Positions 31,901 through 39,159 of a stretch of 41,964 nt of DNA are shown piece by piece. The DNA comes from Nocardioides potassii (GTDB lineage Bacteria; Actinomycetota; Actinomycetes; Propionibacteriales; Nocardioidaceae). Positions within the stretch are counted from its first letter, which is position 1; each line of letters begins with the position of its first letter. The notes beneath the pieces were generated by a model that was given only the letters and a program-made list of their open reading frames with translations, did no database searches and was not told the DNA's origin. Position numbers and translations under genes: made by a program. The stretch spans positions 1 through 41,964 of the forward strand of contig NZ_JAKJHZ010000014.1 of assembly GCF_021648885.1 (NCBI RefSeq). Direction: 5' to 3'.

Positions 31901-32562
31901 CCGACGTCCGCCCGCTCGTCGACGACGACGACCTGCTCGCCGCGCTCGACGAGCGGGGCCGCGAGGAGTGGCGCTCGCTCAGCGCCCAGGTGACCGACGA
32001 CCCCGGCCGGCTCGACCGGGTCTTCCCGGCGGCGGCGCGGCGCACCGGCCGCGGCCCGCTGGACGACGGCGTGCTCCTCGAGGACGCCGTACGCGTGGGG
32101 CTGGTGCGCTCGGCCGCCCAGGGCCTGTCGCCCGACCAGCTGCTCGACGAGCTCCGCGAGCTCTACCGCTACGGCGACAACGACGAGAAGCGCGCGGTGC
32201 TCCACGCGCTCAACGGTGCTCCCGACGAGGTCGACGGCACCGACGTGCTGCTCGACGCGCTCCGGACCAACGACACACGGCTCGTCGCCGCGGCGATGGG
32301 CCCGCACAGCGACCACCTCGACGACGACGCGTGGCGCCAGGGCGTGCTCAAGTGCCTGTTCACCGGCGTCCCCGTCACCGCCGTCACCGGTCTCCGCGCG
32401 CGTGCCGACGGCCAGCTCGCCGACATGGTCGGTCGCTACCGGCGCGAGCGCGAGGCCGCCGGCCGCGACGTGCCCACCGACGTGCAGGTCGTCCTCGACG
32501 CCTGCGCCGGCCGCGCCCAGCAGCAGCCCCAGCAGCAGCCCCAGCAGCAGAAGGACTCCTGA
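31897..32562 (+). CDS. eboA: EboA domain protein with glutamine/proline-rich tail
   Basis: This 221-residue soluble, acidic, largely helical protein contains LRELYRYGDNDEKRAVLHAL, DVLLDALRTNDTRLVAAAMG and DDAWRQGVLKCLFTGVPVTA. These match the EboA family as I remember it; the function is unknown, and the helical pairs suggest a HEAT-like scaffold. The C-terminus is a repeat of three glutamines and a proline (QQQPQQQPQQQKDS) encoded by near-perfect 12-bp repeats, likely disordered. GGAAGGA lies just before the ATG, which overlaps the isomerase stop. Its stop shares a base with the eboB ATG (TGATG). Confidence 0.8.
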   Translation: MTDVRPLVDDDDLLAALDERGREEWRSLSAQVTDDPGRLDRVFPAAARRTGRGPLDDGVLLEDAVRVGLVRSAAQGLSPDQLLDELRELYRYGDNDEKRAVLHALNGAPDEVDGTDVLLDALRTNDTRLVAAAMGPHSDHLDDDAWRQGVLKCLFTGVPVTAVTGLRARADGQLADMVGRYRREREAAGRDVPTDVQVVLDACAGRAQQQPQQQPQQQKDS

Positions 32563-33434
32563 TGCGCATCTTCGACCCCCACATCCACATGTCGTCGCGC
32601 ACGACCGACGACTACGAGGCGATGCACGCCGCCGGCGTGCGGGCGCTCGTCGAGCCCGCGTTCTGGCTCGGCCAGCCGCGGACCAGCGTCGGGTCGTTCA
32701 CGGACTACTTCGACGCCCTCGTGGGCTGGGAGCGCTTCCGCGCGGCGCAGTTCGGCATCGCGCACCACTGCACGATCGCGCTCAACCCCAAGGAGGCCAA
32801 CGACCCGCGCTGCGTCGAGGTCCTCGACGTGCTGCCGCGCTACCTCGCCAAGGACGGCGTGGTCGCGGTGGGCGAGGTGGGCTTCGACTCGATGACCGTC
32901 GAGGAGGAGAAGGCCTTCGTGCGCCAGCTCGAGCTGGCCGTCGAGTTCGAGCTGCCGGCGATGGTCCACACCCCGCACCGCGACAAGGAGCAGGGCACCC
33001 GCCGCACCCTCGAGCTGGTCGAGCAGTCGGGCCTCGCGCCGGGGATGGTCGTCGTGGACCACCTCAACGAGGTCACCGTCGACCAGGTCGACGAAGCGGG
33101 GTGCTGGATGGGGTTCTCCATCTACCCCGACACCAAGATGGACGAGCACCGCATGGTCGCGATCCTCCAGCGCAGGGGCCTCGACCGCGTGCTGGTCAAC
33201 TCCGCGGCCGACTGGGGCCGCAGCGACCCGCTCAAGACCGCGAAGACCGGAGCGGCGATGCTCGATGCCGGCTTCAGCGAGGACGACGTCGACCGGGTGC
33301 TGTGGCGCAACCCCGTGGAGTTCTTCGGGCAGAGCGGCCGGCTGATGCTGCCGGCCGACGGAAGCGGCGACGAGACCGCCGACGCGAGCGCGACGTTCGA
33401 GGGCAACTCGATCCTGCGCGGCTCGCGGGACTGA
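32562..33434 (+). CDS. eboB: TatD-like metal-dependent hydrolase, EboB-like
   Basis: This 290-residue amidohydrolase-fold protein has MRIFDPHIHMSSRTTDDYEA (HIH metal pair), VAVGEVGFDSMTVEEEKAF (Glu), PAMVHTPHRDKEQGTRRTLE (His), VVVDHLNEVTVDQVDEAGCW (His) and LVNSAADWGRSDPLKTAKTG (Asp). That set matches the TatD/PHP-like metal centre. In ebo clusters this is the EboB position. It hydrolyses an unknown ester, lactone, amide or phosphate in the pathway. The start is fixed by the TGATG overlap with eboA; a nine-base gap, without a good ribosome binding site, precedes eboE. Confidence 0.86.
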   Translation: MRIFDPHIHMSSRTTDDYEAMHAAGVRALVEPAFWLGQPRTSVGSFTDYFDALVGWERFRAAQFGIAHHCTIALNPKEANDPRCVEVLDVLPRYLAKDGVVAVGEVGFDSMTVEEEKAFVRQLELAVEFELPAMVHTPHRDKEQGTRRTLELVEQSGLAPGMVVVDHLNEVTVDQVDEAGCWMGFSIYPDTKMDEHRMVAILQRRGLDRVLVNSAADWGRSDPLKTAKTGAAMLDAGFSEDDVDRVLWRNPVEFFGQSGRLMLPADGSGDETADASATFEGNSILRGSRD

Positions 33435-33442
33435 CCGGACCG

Positions 33443-34612
33443 ATGCGCCTCCGCCACCCCGACGGCACCGTCGTCCACCTCGGCTACGGCACCAACGTGC
33501 TGCCCGCCGAGGACGTCGACGGGCTGATCGCCCAGGTCTCGACGTACGGCGACCGCCTGCGCCGCCACCTCGGCACCGACCGCGTCGGGCTGGGCATGTG
33601 GCTGCCCGCCGCGGCCGCGCGCCGGCTCGCCTCCGACCTCGACGCGGTCGCCCGGCTGCGCGAGGCGATCGACGAGCACGGCGTCGAGATGGTCACGCTC
33701 AACGCGTTCCCCTACGCGGCGTTCCAGGACGAGGTCGTCAAGAAGCGCGTCTACCACCCGACGTGGGCCGAGCAGGCGCGCCTCGACTACACCCTCGACG
33801 TCGCCCGCGTGCTGGCCGCGCTGCTGCCCGAGGACGCCGCGCGCGGCAGCATCTCCACCCTGCCGCTCGGGTGGCGCTCACCGTGGCTGGCCGACCGGCA
33901 GGCGCACGCCGAGCTGCACCTCAAGACGCTCGCCGAGGGGCTCGCCGAGATCGAGGCCGACACCGGTCGGACGATCCGTGTCGCCGTCGAGCCCGAGCCC
34001 GGCTGCGTGATCGAGACGATCGCCGAGGCCGTCGACCGGCTCGCCTCCGTCGACCGCGAACGCATCGGCGTGTGCCTGGACCTGTGCCACCTCGCGGTCG
34101 GCTTCGAGGACGCGGCCGACGCGCTGGCACGGCTCGACGCGGCCGGGCTCGACGTGGTCAAGGTCCAGCCCGCGGCCGCGCTGGTGGTCGACGAGCCGGC
34201 CGACGTGGACGCGCGCGCCGCGCTGGGGACGTACTCCGAGGACCGGTTCCTCCACCAGGTCCGCCAGCGCGTCGGCAGCCGGCTCGCCTCCCGCGACGAC
34301 CTGCCCGACGCCCTCGGCGGCCACCGCCCGCTCGACGACCGGTCGCCCTGGCGCGTGCACTTCCACGTGCCGGTCCACGCGGATCCCGCCCCGCCGCTGC
34401 GCAACAGCCGCGACGACCTGCGCGCCTCCCTGGCCGCGCTGCTCGGCGGCGCGACCGCCCGCACCGACCACCTCGAGGTCGAGACCTACACCTGGACCGT
34501 GCTCCCCGACGGCGCCCCCACTGACGACGAGGCGCTCGCCGCCAGCCTCGCCGGCGAGCTGGCCTGGGTGCGCGACGAGCTCCTGGCGCTCGGCCTCACC
34601 GCGATCGACTGA
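33443..34612 (+). CDS. eboE: EboE-like TIM-barrel metabolite traffic protein
   Basis: This 389-residue protein of the xylose-isomerase-like fold starts MRLRHPDGTVVHLGYGTNVL and contains VEMVTLNAFPYAAFQDEVVK, IRVAVEPEPGCVIETIAEAV (Glu), IGVCLDLCHLAVGFEDAADA (Asp/His), PWRVHFHVPVHADPAPPLRN (His) and LEVETYTWTVLP (Glu). It is longer than ordinary isomerases of this fold. EboE is the most typical protein of ebo clusters, so it supports the cluster assignment strongly. Its reaction is unknown; the label metabolite traffic comes from cyanobacterial work in which ebo genes were needed to move a pigment precursor to the periplasm. Confidence 0.87.
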   Translation: MRLRHPDGTVVHLGYGTNVLPAEDVDGLIAQVSTYGDRLRRHLGTDRVGLGMWLPAAAARRLASDLDAVARLREAIDEHGVEMVTLNAFPYAAFQDEVVKKRVYHPTWAEQARLDYTLDVARVLAALLPEDAARGSISTLPLGWRSPWLADRQAHAELHLKTLAEGLAEIEADTGRTIRVAVEPEPGCVIETIAEAVDRLASVDRERIGVCLDLCHLAVGFEDAADALARLDAAGLDVVKVQPAAALVVDEPADVDARAALGTYSEDRFLHQVRQRVGSRLASRDDLPDALGGHRPLDDRSPWRVHFHVPVHADPAPPLRNSRDDLRASLAALLGGATARTDHLEVETYTWTVLPDGAPTDDEALAASLAGELAWVRDELLALGLTAID

Positions 34613-34655
34613 CCCCTTCCTCCGCCCCCCTCTCGGACAGACAGGACCCCCCACC

Positions 34656-36026
34656 GTGCCCACCAGCAAGCTGCTCGTCGTCGACCTCGTCGGCCTCACC
34701 CCGGACCTGCTCACCCACATGCCGCGCCTGCGCCGGCTGGCCGACAGGGGGTCGCAGGCGACCCTCGAGACGGTCCTGCCGGCCGTGACCTGCTCGGTGC
34801 AGTCCACCTTCCTCACCGGCCTGCCGCCGTCGGGGCACGGAGCCGTCGGCAACGGGTGGTACTTCCGCGAGCTCGGCGAGGTGTTCCTGTGGCGCCAGCA
34901 CAACAAGCTCGTCGAGGGCGAGAAGGTGTGGGAGACGATCCGCCGCGAGCGGCCCGACTACACCGTCGCCAACGTCTGCTGGTGGTACGCCATGGGCGCC
35001 ACGACCGACTACACCGTGACCCCGCGGCCGATCTACTACGCCGACGGCAAGAAGGCACCCGACTGCTACACCCGGCCCGTCGAGCTGCACGACGAGCTGG
35101 TCGGCGCGCTGGGCGAGTTCCCACTCTTCACCTACTGGGGTCCGACCGCGTCGATCGCCTCGAGCGAGTGGATCATCGCCGCCACCCGTCGCCTGATGCC
35201 GCGCAACGACCTCACGCTCTGCTACGTCCCGCACCTCGACTACGACCTGCAACGGTTCGGCCCGGACTCGCCGCAGGCCCGCCAGGCTGCCCAGGACGTC
35301 GACGCAGCCCTGGCTCCCCTGCTCGACGACGCCGAGCGCACCGGTGTCACGGTCCTCGTGCTCTCCGAGTACGGCATCACCGCGGCCGACCAGCCGGTCG
35401 ACGTCAACCGCATGCTCCGCCGTGCAGGGCTGCTGGAGGTCTACACCCAGGACGGCATGGAGTACCTCGACCCGTGGACCTCGCGGGCCTTCGCCGTCGC
35501 CGACCACCAGGTCGCCCACGTCTACGTCGAGGACCCCGCCGACCTCGAGAAGGTGCGCAGCCTGTGCGCCGACCTCGACGGAGTCGACCAGGTGCTCGAC
35601 CGCGAGGCGCAGCGGGCGTACGGACTCGACCACGAGCGCTCCGGCGACCTCGTCCTGGTCGCCGACGAGACGGCCTGGTTCACCTACTACTACTGGCTCG
35701 ACGACGCCCGGGCACCCGACTTCGCCAAGGGGGTGGAGATCCACCGCAAGCCCGGCTACGACCCGGCCGAGCTCTTCTTCGACCCCGAGGACCGGGCGGT
35801 GAAGCTCAAGGCAGGCCTGACCCTGGCGAGGAAGATGGCCGGCCTGCGCTACGCGATGAAGGTCGTCCCGCTCGACCCCTCGCCGGTGCGCGGCACCCAC
35901 GGACGCCTGCCGGCGGACCCGCAGGCCGGGCCGATGCTGGTGTGCAGCGAGCCCGCGGCGGTGGCCGGATCGGTGCCCGCCACCGACGTCCGCGACCTCA
36001 TCCTCAGGCTGTCCGGCACCTCTTGA
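34656..36026 (+). CDS. eboF: Alkaline-phosphatase-fold hydrolase, EboF-like
   Basis: This 456-residue protein of the nucleotide pyrophosphatase/phosphodiesterase superfamily has the nucleophile region VLPAVTCSVQSTFLTGLPPS (Thr), NVCWWYAMGATTDYTVTPRP, LTLCYVPHLDYDLQRFGPDS (metal Asp/His), TVLVLSEYGITAADQPVDVN and SPVRGTHGRLPAD (metal His). At the place where most relatives have SDHG, two metal ligands, this protein has SEYG, so the metal site is altered. It could remove a phosphate or cleave a diphosphate from the pathway product. The GTG start follows a 43-nt gap after eboE and is the last gene of the cluster. Confidence 0.83.
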   Translation: MPTSKLLVVDLVGLTPDLLTHMPRLRRLADRGSQATLETVLPAVTCSVQSTFLTGLPPSGHGAVGNGWYFRELGEVFLWRQHNKLVEGEKVWETIRRERPDYTVANVCWWYAMGATTDYTVTPRPIYYADGKKAPDCYTRPVELHDELVGALGEFPLFTYWGPTASIASSEWIIAATRRLMPRNDLTLCYVPHLDYDLQRFGPDSPQARQAAQDVDAALAPLLDDAERTGVTVLVLSEYGITAADQPVDVNRMLRRAGLLEVYTQDGMEYLDPWTSRAFAVADHQVAHVYVEDPADLEKVRSLCADLDGVDQVLDREAQRAYGLDHERSGDLVLVADETAWFTYYYWLDDARAPDFAKGVEIHRKPGYDPAELFFDPEDRAVKLKAGLTLARKMAGLRYAMKVVPLDPSPVRGTHGRLPADPQAGPMLVCSEPAAVAGSVPATDVRDLILRLSGTS

Positions 36027-36072
36027 CGTCAAGAAACCCGACCCCGGTGTCAACCCCCTGAACGAAAAGGCC

Positions 36073-36078
36073 CAGAAT
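36073..36078 (+). promoter_or_regulatory. Putative -10 (CAGAAT) for leaderless VOC gene
   Basis: CAGAAT ends 6 nt before the ATG at 36085. A perfect palindrome TTGACGTCAA (36023-36032) overlaps the eboF stop upstream and may be an operator or a coincidence. Confidence 0.4.
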
Positions 36079-36084
36079 CTCTGC

Positions 36085-36723
36085 ATGCGCCTGGACCACG
36101 TCAGCTTCGCCGCCGGACCTGATGGACTTGCCAGCACCGCCCAGCGCATCGGGGGGCTGCTCGGCACCGAGTTCGTGAGCGGGGGCGTGCACCCTCGCTT
36201 CGGGACCCGCAACATGATCCTGCCGCTGGACGGCGACATCTACCTCGAGATCGTCGAGGTGCTCGACCACCCCGCCAGCGACAAGGCGCCGTTCGGCCAG
36301 GCCGTGCGCGCGCGCTCGGCCCTCGGCGGCGGCTGGCTCGGCTGGGTCGTCGCGGTCGACGACATCACCCCGGTCGAGGAGCGCCTGGGCCGCGAGGCGG
36401 TCAAGGGCAACCGCCACCGCCCCGACGGCACCGAGCTGCTCTGGGAGCAGGTCGGCGTCAACGGGCTCCTCAACGACCCGCAGCTGCCCTACTTCATCCA
36501 CTGGCAGTCGCCGTCCGAGCTGCACCCCAGCCACGGCGCCACCGGCGACTACGCGCTCGCCTGCCTGGAGATCGCGGGCGACCCGCAGCGCGTGAGCGAG
36601 TGGCTCGGCGAGACCGTCGAGGCCCCGCTCGAGGACATCAAGGTCGAGTGGGTCGCCCCCAACGGCACCCCCGGCATCGTGGCCGTCCAGCTGCAGACGC
36701 CCAACGGTCTCGTGCGCCTTTGA
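36085..36723 (+). CDS. VOC family (glyoxalase-like) protein
   Basis: This 212-residue protein has two repeated beta-alpha-beta modules: MRLDHVSFAAGPDGLASTAQ with VHPRFGTRNMILPLDGDIYL and EIVEVLDHPAS, then a second half ending WVAPNGTPGIVAVQLQTPNG. This matches the glyoxalase-like domain family (PF13468-type) within the vicinal oxygen chelate superfamily. Candidate metal ligands are the N-terminal His, the Glu in YLEIVEV and a later Glu. The substrate is unknown. A leaderless-type promoter precedes it, separate from the ebo-type operon, and its stop overlaps the methyltransferase start (TTGA). Confidence 0.84.
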   Translation: MRLDHVSFAAGPDGLASTAQRIGGLLGTEFVSGGVHPRFGTRNMILPLDGDIYLEIVEVLDHPASDKAPFGQAVRARSALGGGWLGWVVAVDDITPVEERLGREAVKGNRHRPDGTELLWEQVGVNGLLNDPQLPYFIHWQSPSELHPSHGATGDYALACLEIAGDPQRVSEWLGETVEAPLEDIKVEWVAPNGTPGIVAVQLQTPNGLVRL

Positions 36724-37403
36724 GGGTTCGGCCCTCCCCCAACATCTGGAACACCCCCGAGCTCTACGAGCTCGAGAACCGCGCCGCCGACCCGCACGGC
36801 CGCGTCGTCGCGGCGATGCGCGAGCTCGGCGACTGGTCCGCGCGCACCTTCCTCGACATCGGCTGCGGCACCGGCTTCCACCTGCCGCAGTGGGCCGCGA
36901 CCGCGGCGACCGTCGTGGGCGTCGAGCCGCACCCGCCGCTCGCGACGCTCGCTCGTCGTCGTACCCGATCACTGGCCAACGTCAGCGTCCACGAGGGCGT
37001 CGCCGAGGCGCTACCGGTCCCGGACGCGTCGGTCGACGTGGCGCACGCGCGGTGGGCCTACTTCTTCGGCCCCGGCTCGGAGCCCGGGCTGCGCGAGCTC
37101 GACCGCGTCGTACGACGCGGGGGAACTGCGTTCGTGATCGACAACGACCCGACCCGGTCCACCTTCGGCGGCTGGTTCGCGCGCGGCTTCCCCGAGGTGG
37201 ACCCGGACGCGGTCGAGCGGTTCTGGTCGATGCACGGCTGGCAGCGCCGCCAGGTCGACATGGGCTGGTCCTTCGCGACCCGCGAGGACCTCGAGTCCGT
37301 CGTACGCATCGAGCTGCCGCCGGCAGTCGCCGACGAGGCCCTCGCCACGCACACCGGCACCGAGGTCGACTACGCCGTCAACCTGTGGTGGCGGCACTAC
37401 TAG
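36720..37403 (+). CDS. Class I SAM-dependent methyltransferase
   Basis: This 227-residue protein has the SAM-binding motif TFLDIGCGTGFHLPQWAATA, followed by VVGVEPHPPLATLARRRT (motif II, acidic end), ALPVPDASVDVAHARWAYFF and LRELDRVVRRGGTAFVIDND. It methylates an unknown small molecule. I place the start at TTG (36720), which overlaps the VOC stop as TTGA in the style of neighbouring junctions. The next downstream ATG (36816) would remove the N-terminal helix, and upstream in-frame starts lie far inside the VOC gene. The start is the least certain point. Confidence 0.82.
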   Translation: MRVRPSPNIWNTPELYELENRAADPHGRVVAAMRELGDWSARTFLDIGCGTGFHLPQWAATAATVVGVEPHPPLATLARRRTRSLANVSVHEGVAEALPVPDASVDVAHARWAYFFGPGSEPGLRELDRVVRRGGTAFVIDNDPTRSTFGGWFARGFPEVDPDAVERFWSMHGWQRRQVDMGWSFATREDLESVVRIELPPAVADEALATHTGTEVDYAVNLWWRHY

Positions 37404-37468
37404 CCGCGTCCGGGCTTGGCGCCGCAGGGTACGACAGAGGGCACACCCGACGACTGGCAGGAGGAGCC

Positions 37469-37615
37469 ATGGCCGACGAGAAGGGCAAGGGCAGCAAGAC
37501 CGCGAGGAAGGCCAACGCCAAGGCGAGCAAGGAGGGCGAGAGCAACCCCCGGAAGTCGTCCGCCGCGCAGGCCGAGCTCGGCAAGAAGGGCGGCAAGACC
37601 CAGAAGAAGGGCTAG
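37469..37615 (+). CDS. Small basic Lys/Gly/Ala-rich protein (KGG-like tail)
   Basis: This 48-residue protein, MADEKGKGSKTARKANAKAS... ending AELGKKGGKTQKKG, has GGAGGAG 2-3 nt before the ATG and strongly basic, probably disordered sequence. The ELGKKGGKT tail resembles stress-related KGG-motif proteins and small nucleic-acid-binding proteins, but no function can be assigned. Its stop overlaps the LacI-family stop on the other strand inside GCTAGC, so the two genes meet tail to tail with a 4-nt overlap. Confidence 0.72.
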   Translation: MADEKGKGSKTARKANAKASKEGESNPRKSSAAQAELGKKGGKTQKKG

Positions 37616-38652
37616 CTGGACTCGCGGATCACGAGCGTCGGCTCGAGCAGGACGCCTCGCGCCTCGACGGGCTGGTGCGACAGGAGCAGGCGCAGGGTCC
37701 GCACGATCTCCACGGCGACGTCCTCGAGCGGCTGGCGTACGGACGTCAGGCCCACCGGGAAGACCTGCGCCACCTGGGAGTCGTCGAAGCCGACCACCGC
37801 GATGTCGCGGCCGGGAGCGAGCTGACGGATCCAGAGGGTGTGCAGCACGCCCATCGCGAGGGTGTCGGAGGCGCAGACGAAGGCGGTGGGCGTCGACTCG
37901 TCGAGCAGTACGGCGGCCGCCTCCGCGCCGCTGTGCACGACGTCCTCGACGCGCGAGGCCAGCCCCGTGGTCGACAGCCCGTTGGCGTGCATGGTGGTCA
38001 GCCAGCCGGAACGGCGGTCCTCGCCGATGGGCGAGTCCTTGCGCCAGCCGATCCACGCGATGCGGGTGTGGCCGCGGTCGATGAGGTGCTGCGTCGCGAG
38101 ACGGGTGCCGGCGGCACCGTCGACGTCGACCCAGACGTGGCGGGCGACGTCGTCGTCCCACGGCCGGCCGAAGGCGACGAAGGGCGCGCGCTGCTGGCTC
38201 AGCCAGGCGGCCTGCGGGTTGCCGAGGTAGGTGTCGGTCACGACGAACGCGTCGACCGCCGTCGAGCGCAACAGGTTGTCGTAGCCGCCGACCGGGTCCT
38301 CGTCGTCGGCAGGGAAGAGCAGCACGTGGTAGCCGGCCTCGTCGCTGGCCTCGACGAGCGAGTGGACGAAGCGGTCCATCATCGCGTTGGCCGTGCCCTC
38401 CTGGGCGGGCGTGAAGCGGAGCCCGATGAGGGAGGACGTCCGAGTGCGGAGGTTGCGGGCCGCGCGGTTGGGCGAGTAGCCGAGCTCGGCGATCGTCTGG
38501 CGGACACGCTCGAGGGTGTCGGGGCGCAGCAGGTCGGGGTTGTTGACGGCGTTGGACACCGTCTGCCGCGAGACGCCGGCCCTCTCGGCGACGTCGGCGA
38601 GCGTCGTCGGAGTCACCGGCAGCTGGCTGCCGGAGCGAGGCTCGCGCGCCAT
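37612..38652 (-). CDS. LacI family transcriptional regulator
   Basis: This 346-residue repressor has an N-terminal LacI HTH and hinge at residues ~16-62: TLADVAERAGVSRQTVSNAV, NNPDLLRPDTLERVRQTIAE and LGYSPNRAARNLRTRTSSLI. A periplasmic-binding-protein-like ligand domain follows, ending SVRQPLEDVAVEIVRTLRLL and VLLEPTLVIRESS. The ligand is probably a sugar but cannot be read. No transport or catabolic operon adjoins it, so it may regulate genes elsewhere as well as itself. The ATG at 38652 has AAGGGGG upstream. A near-palindrome at 38663-38675 is a candidate autoregulatory operator. Confidence 0.92.
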   Translation of the reverse strand: MAREPRSGSQLPVTPTTLADVAERAGVSRQTVSNAVNNPDLLRPDTLERVRQTIAELGYSPNRAARNLRTRTSSLIGLRFTPAQEGTANAMMDRFVHSLVEASDEAGYHVLLFPADDEDPVGGYDNLLRSTAVDAFVVTDTYLGNPQAAWLSQQRAPFVAFGRPWDDDVARHVWVDVDGAAGTRLATQHLIDRGHTRIAWIGWRKDSPIGEDRRSGWLTTMHANGLSTTGLASRVEDVVHSGAEAAAVLLDESTPTAFVCASDTLAMGVLHTLWIRQLAPGRDIAVVGFDDSQVAQVFPVGLTSVRQPLEDVAVEIVRTLRLLLSHQPVEARGVLLEPTLVIRESS

Positions 38653-38662
38653 GGGGTCCCCC

Positions 38663-38675
38663 TTGATCGATCCAA
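38663..38675. promoter_or_regulatory. Candidate LacI-family operator upstream of its own gene
   Basis: TTGATCGATCCAA is nearly palindromic around a central CG, the arrangement common for LacI-family operators. It lies 10 bp upstream of the start codon and downstream of a TATGCT -10-like box (38684-38689, minus strand), where bound repressor could block elongation. Confidence 0.45.
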
Positions 38676-38714
38676 CTGCGCTGAGCATATGCCCGTGGAT
38701 CGCGTCGAAATGGT

Positions 38715-38751
38715 GAAGGGCCCTTGCGAGTATGAGTCGCAAGGGCCCTTC
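38715..38751. terminator. Perfect 15-bp hairpin in divergent lacI/radA region
   Basis: GAAGGGCCCTTGCGA and TCGCAAGGGCCCTTC pair perfectly around a 7-nt loop. It would be a very stable stem, but no T tract follows on either strand. It lies upstream of lacI, and no gene ends there, so a terminator is only one possibility; insulation of the lacI promoter or a small RNA end are others. Confidence 0.55.
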
Positions 38752-39019
38752 GGGTGACCAGATCATGTGACGACCTCCGGTCGGCGCCTCGTCGCCGCGG
38801 GTCCCCGCGCCTGCGTCACCCAGTCGCGGCGGCTGGTCGGCCGAAGCCTCCCTGCCGGATGGACCCTCGTCTCCGAGTCGTCCCGCCGCCCCTCGCGGAG
38901 CTGCGTAGGGAGAGTTCTACGCGCTCCGTGACGGCTCGCGCAAGCACTTCCCGGGAGGCTTTGCCGAGCTCGTCGTCCGTCCACGGACCGGGACCGTCCA
39001 TCCCCAGATCCGTCGTCGC

Positions 39020-39072
39020 TCGTCCACAGGATGTGGTGTTGTTCCACAGGTGCGGCGGCCGGTCTGTGGAGA
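39020..39072. promoter_or_regulatory. Cluster of three DnaA-box-like words upstream of radA
   Basis: TCGTCCACA (39020-39028) fits the Streptomyces-type DnaA box with one change. TGTTCCACA (39040-39048) and, inverted, TCTCCACAG (39064-39072) are weaker matches. Three within 53 bp upstream of a DNA-repair gene may be a DnaA-controlled or titration site, or chance. Confidence 0.3.
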
Positions 39073-39159
39073 CGTGGTCCGGACCGGACCGGCCCTGCTG
39101 TCGTGGTCCGCGCGCGGCGTGCGACGGCGCTGTCGGTGTGCTGACCTAGCGTGAGGGCC

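Larger units (their letters stand above)
38653..39159. other. 507-bp divergent intergenic region between lacI-family gene and radA
   Basis: I see no convincing gene here. It holds the lacI candidate operator, the perfect hairpin, three DnaA-box-like words (39020-39072) and the radA -10. A minus-strand open frame at 38816-39001 (61 codons, MDGPGPWTDDELGKASREVL... at its start) has a plausible helical beginning but poor third-position GC and no ribosome binding site; I regard it as doubtful. Confidence 0.5.

Noticed and set aside
36023..36032. TTGACGTCAA as a regulatory operator
   Set aside because: A perfect 10-bp palindrome, but it overlaps the eboF stop codon and no partner site or regulator is evident, so I do not list it as an operator.
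38816..39001. 61-codon minus-strand open frame in the lacI/radA gap
   Set aside because: The first ~30 residues look helical, but third-position GC is low, the second half is Arg/Gly-rich noise, and there is no start signal. It is mentioned under the intergenic entry only.
38754..39149. 131-codon plus-strand open frame before radA
   Set aside because: Arg/Ser/Pro-rich, many rare codons, no ribosome binding site, and it covers regulatory-looking sequence.
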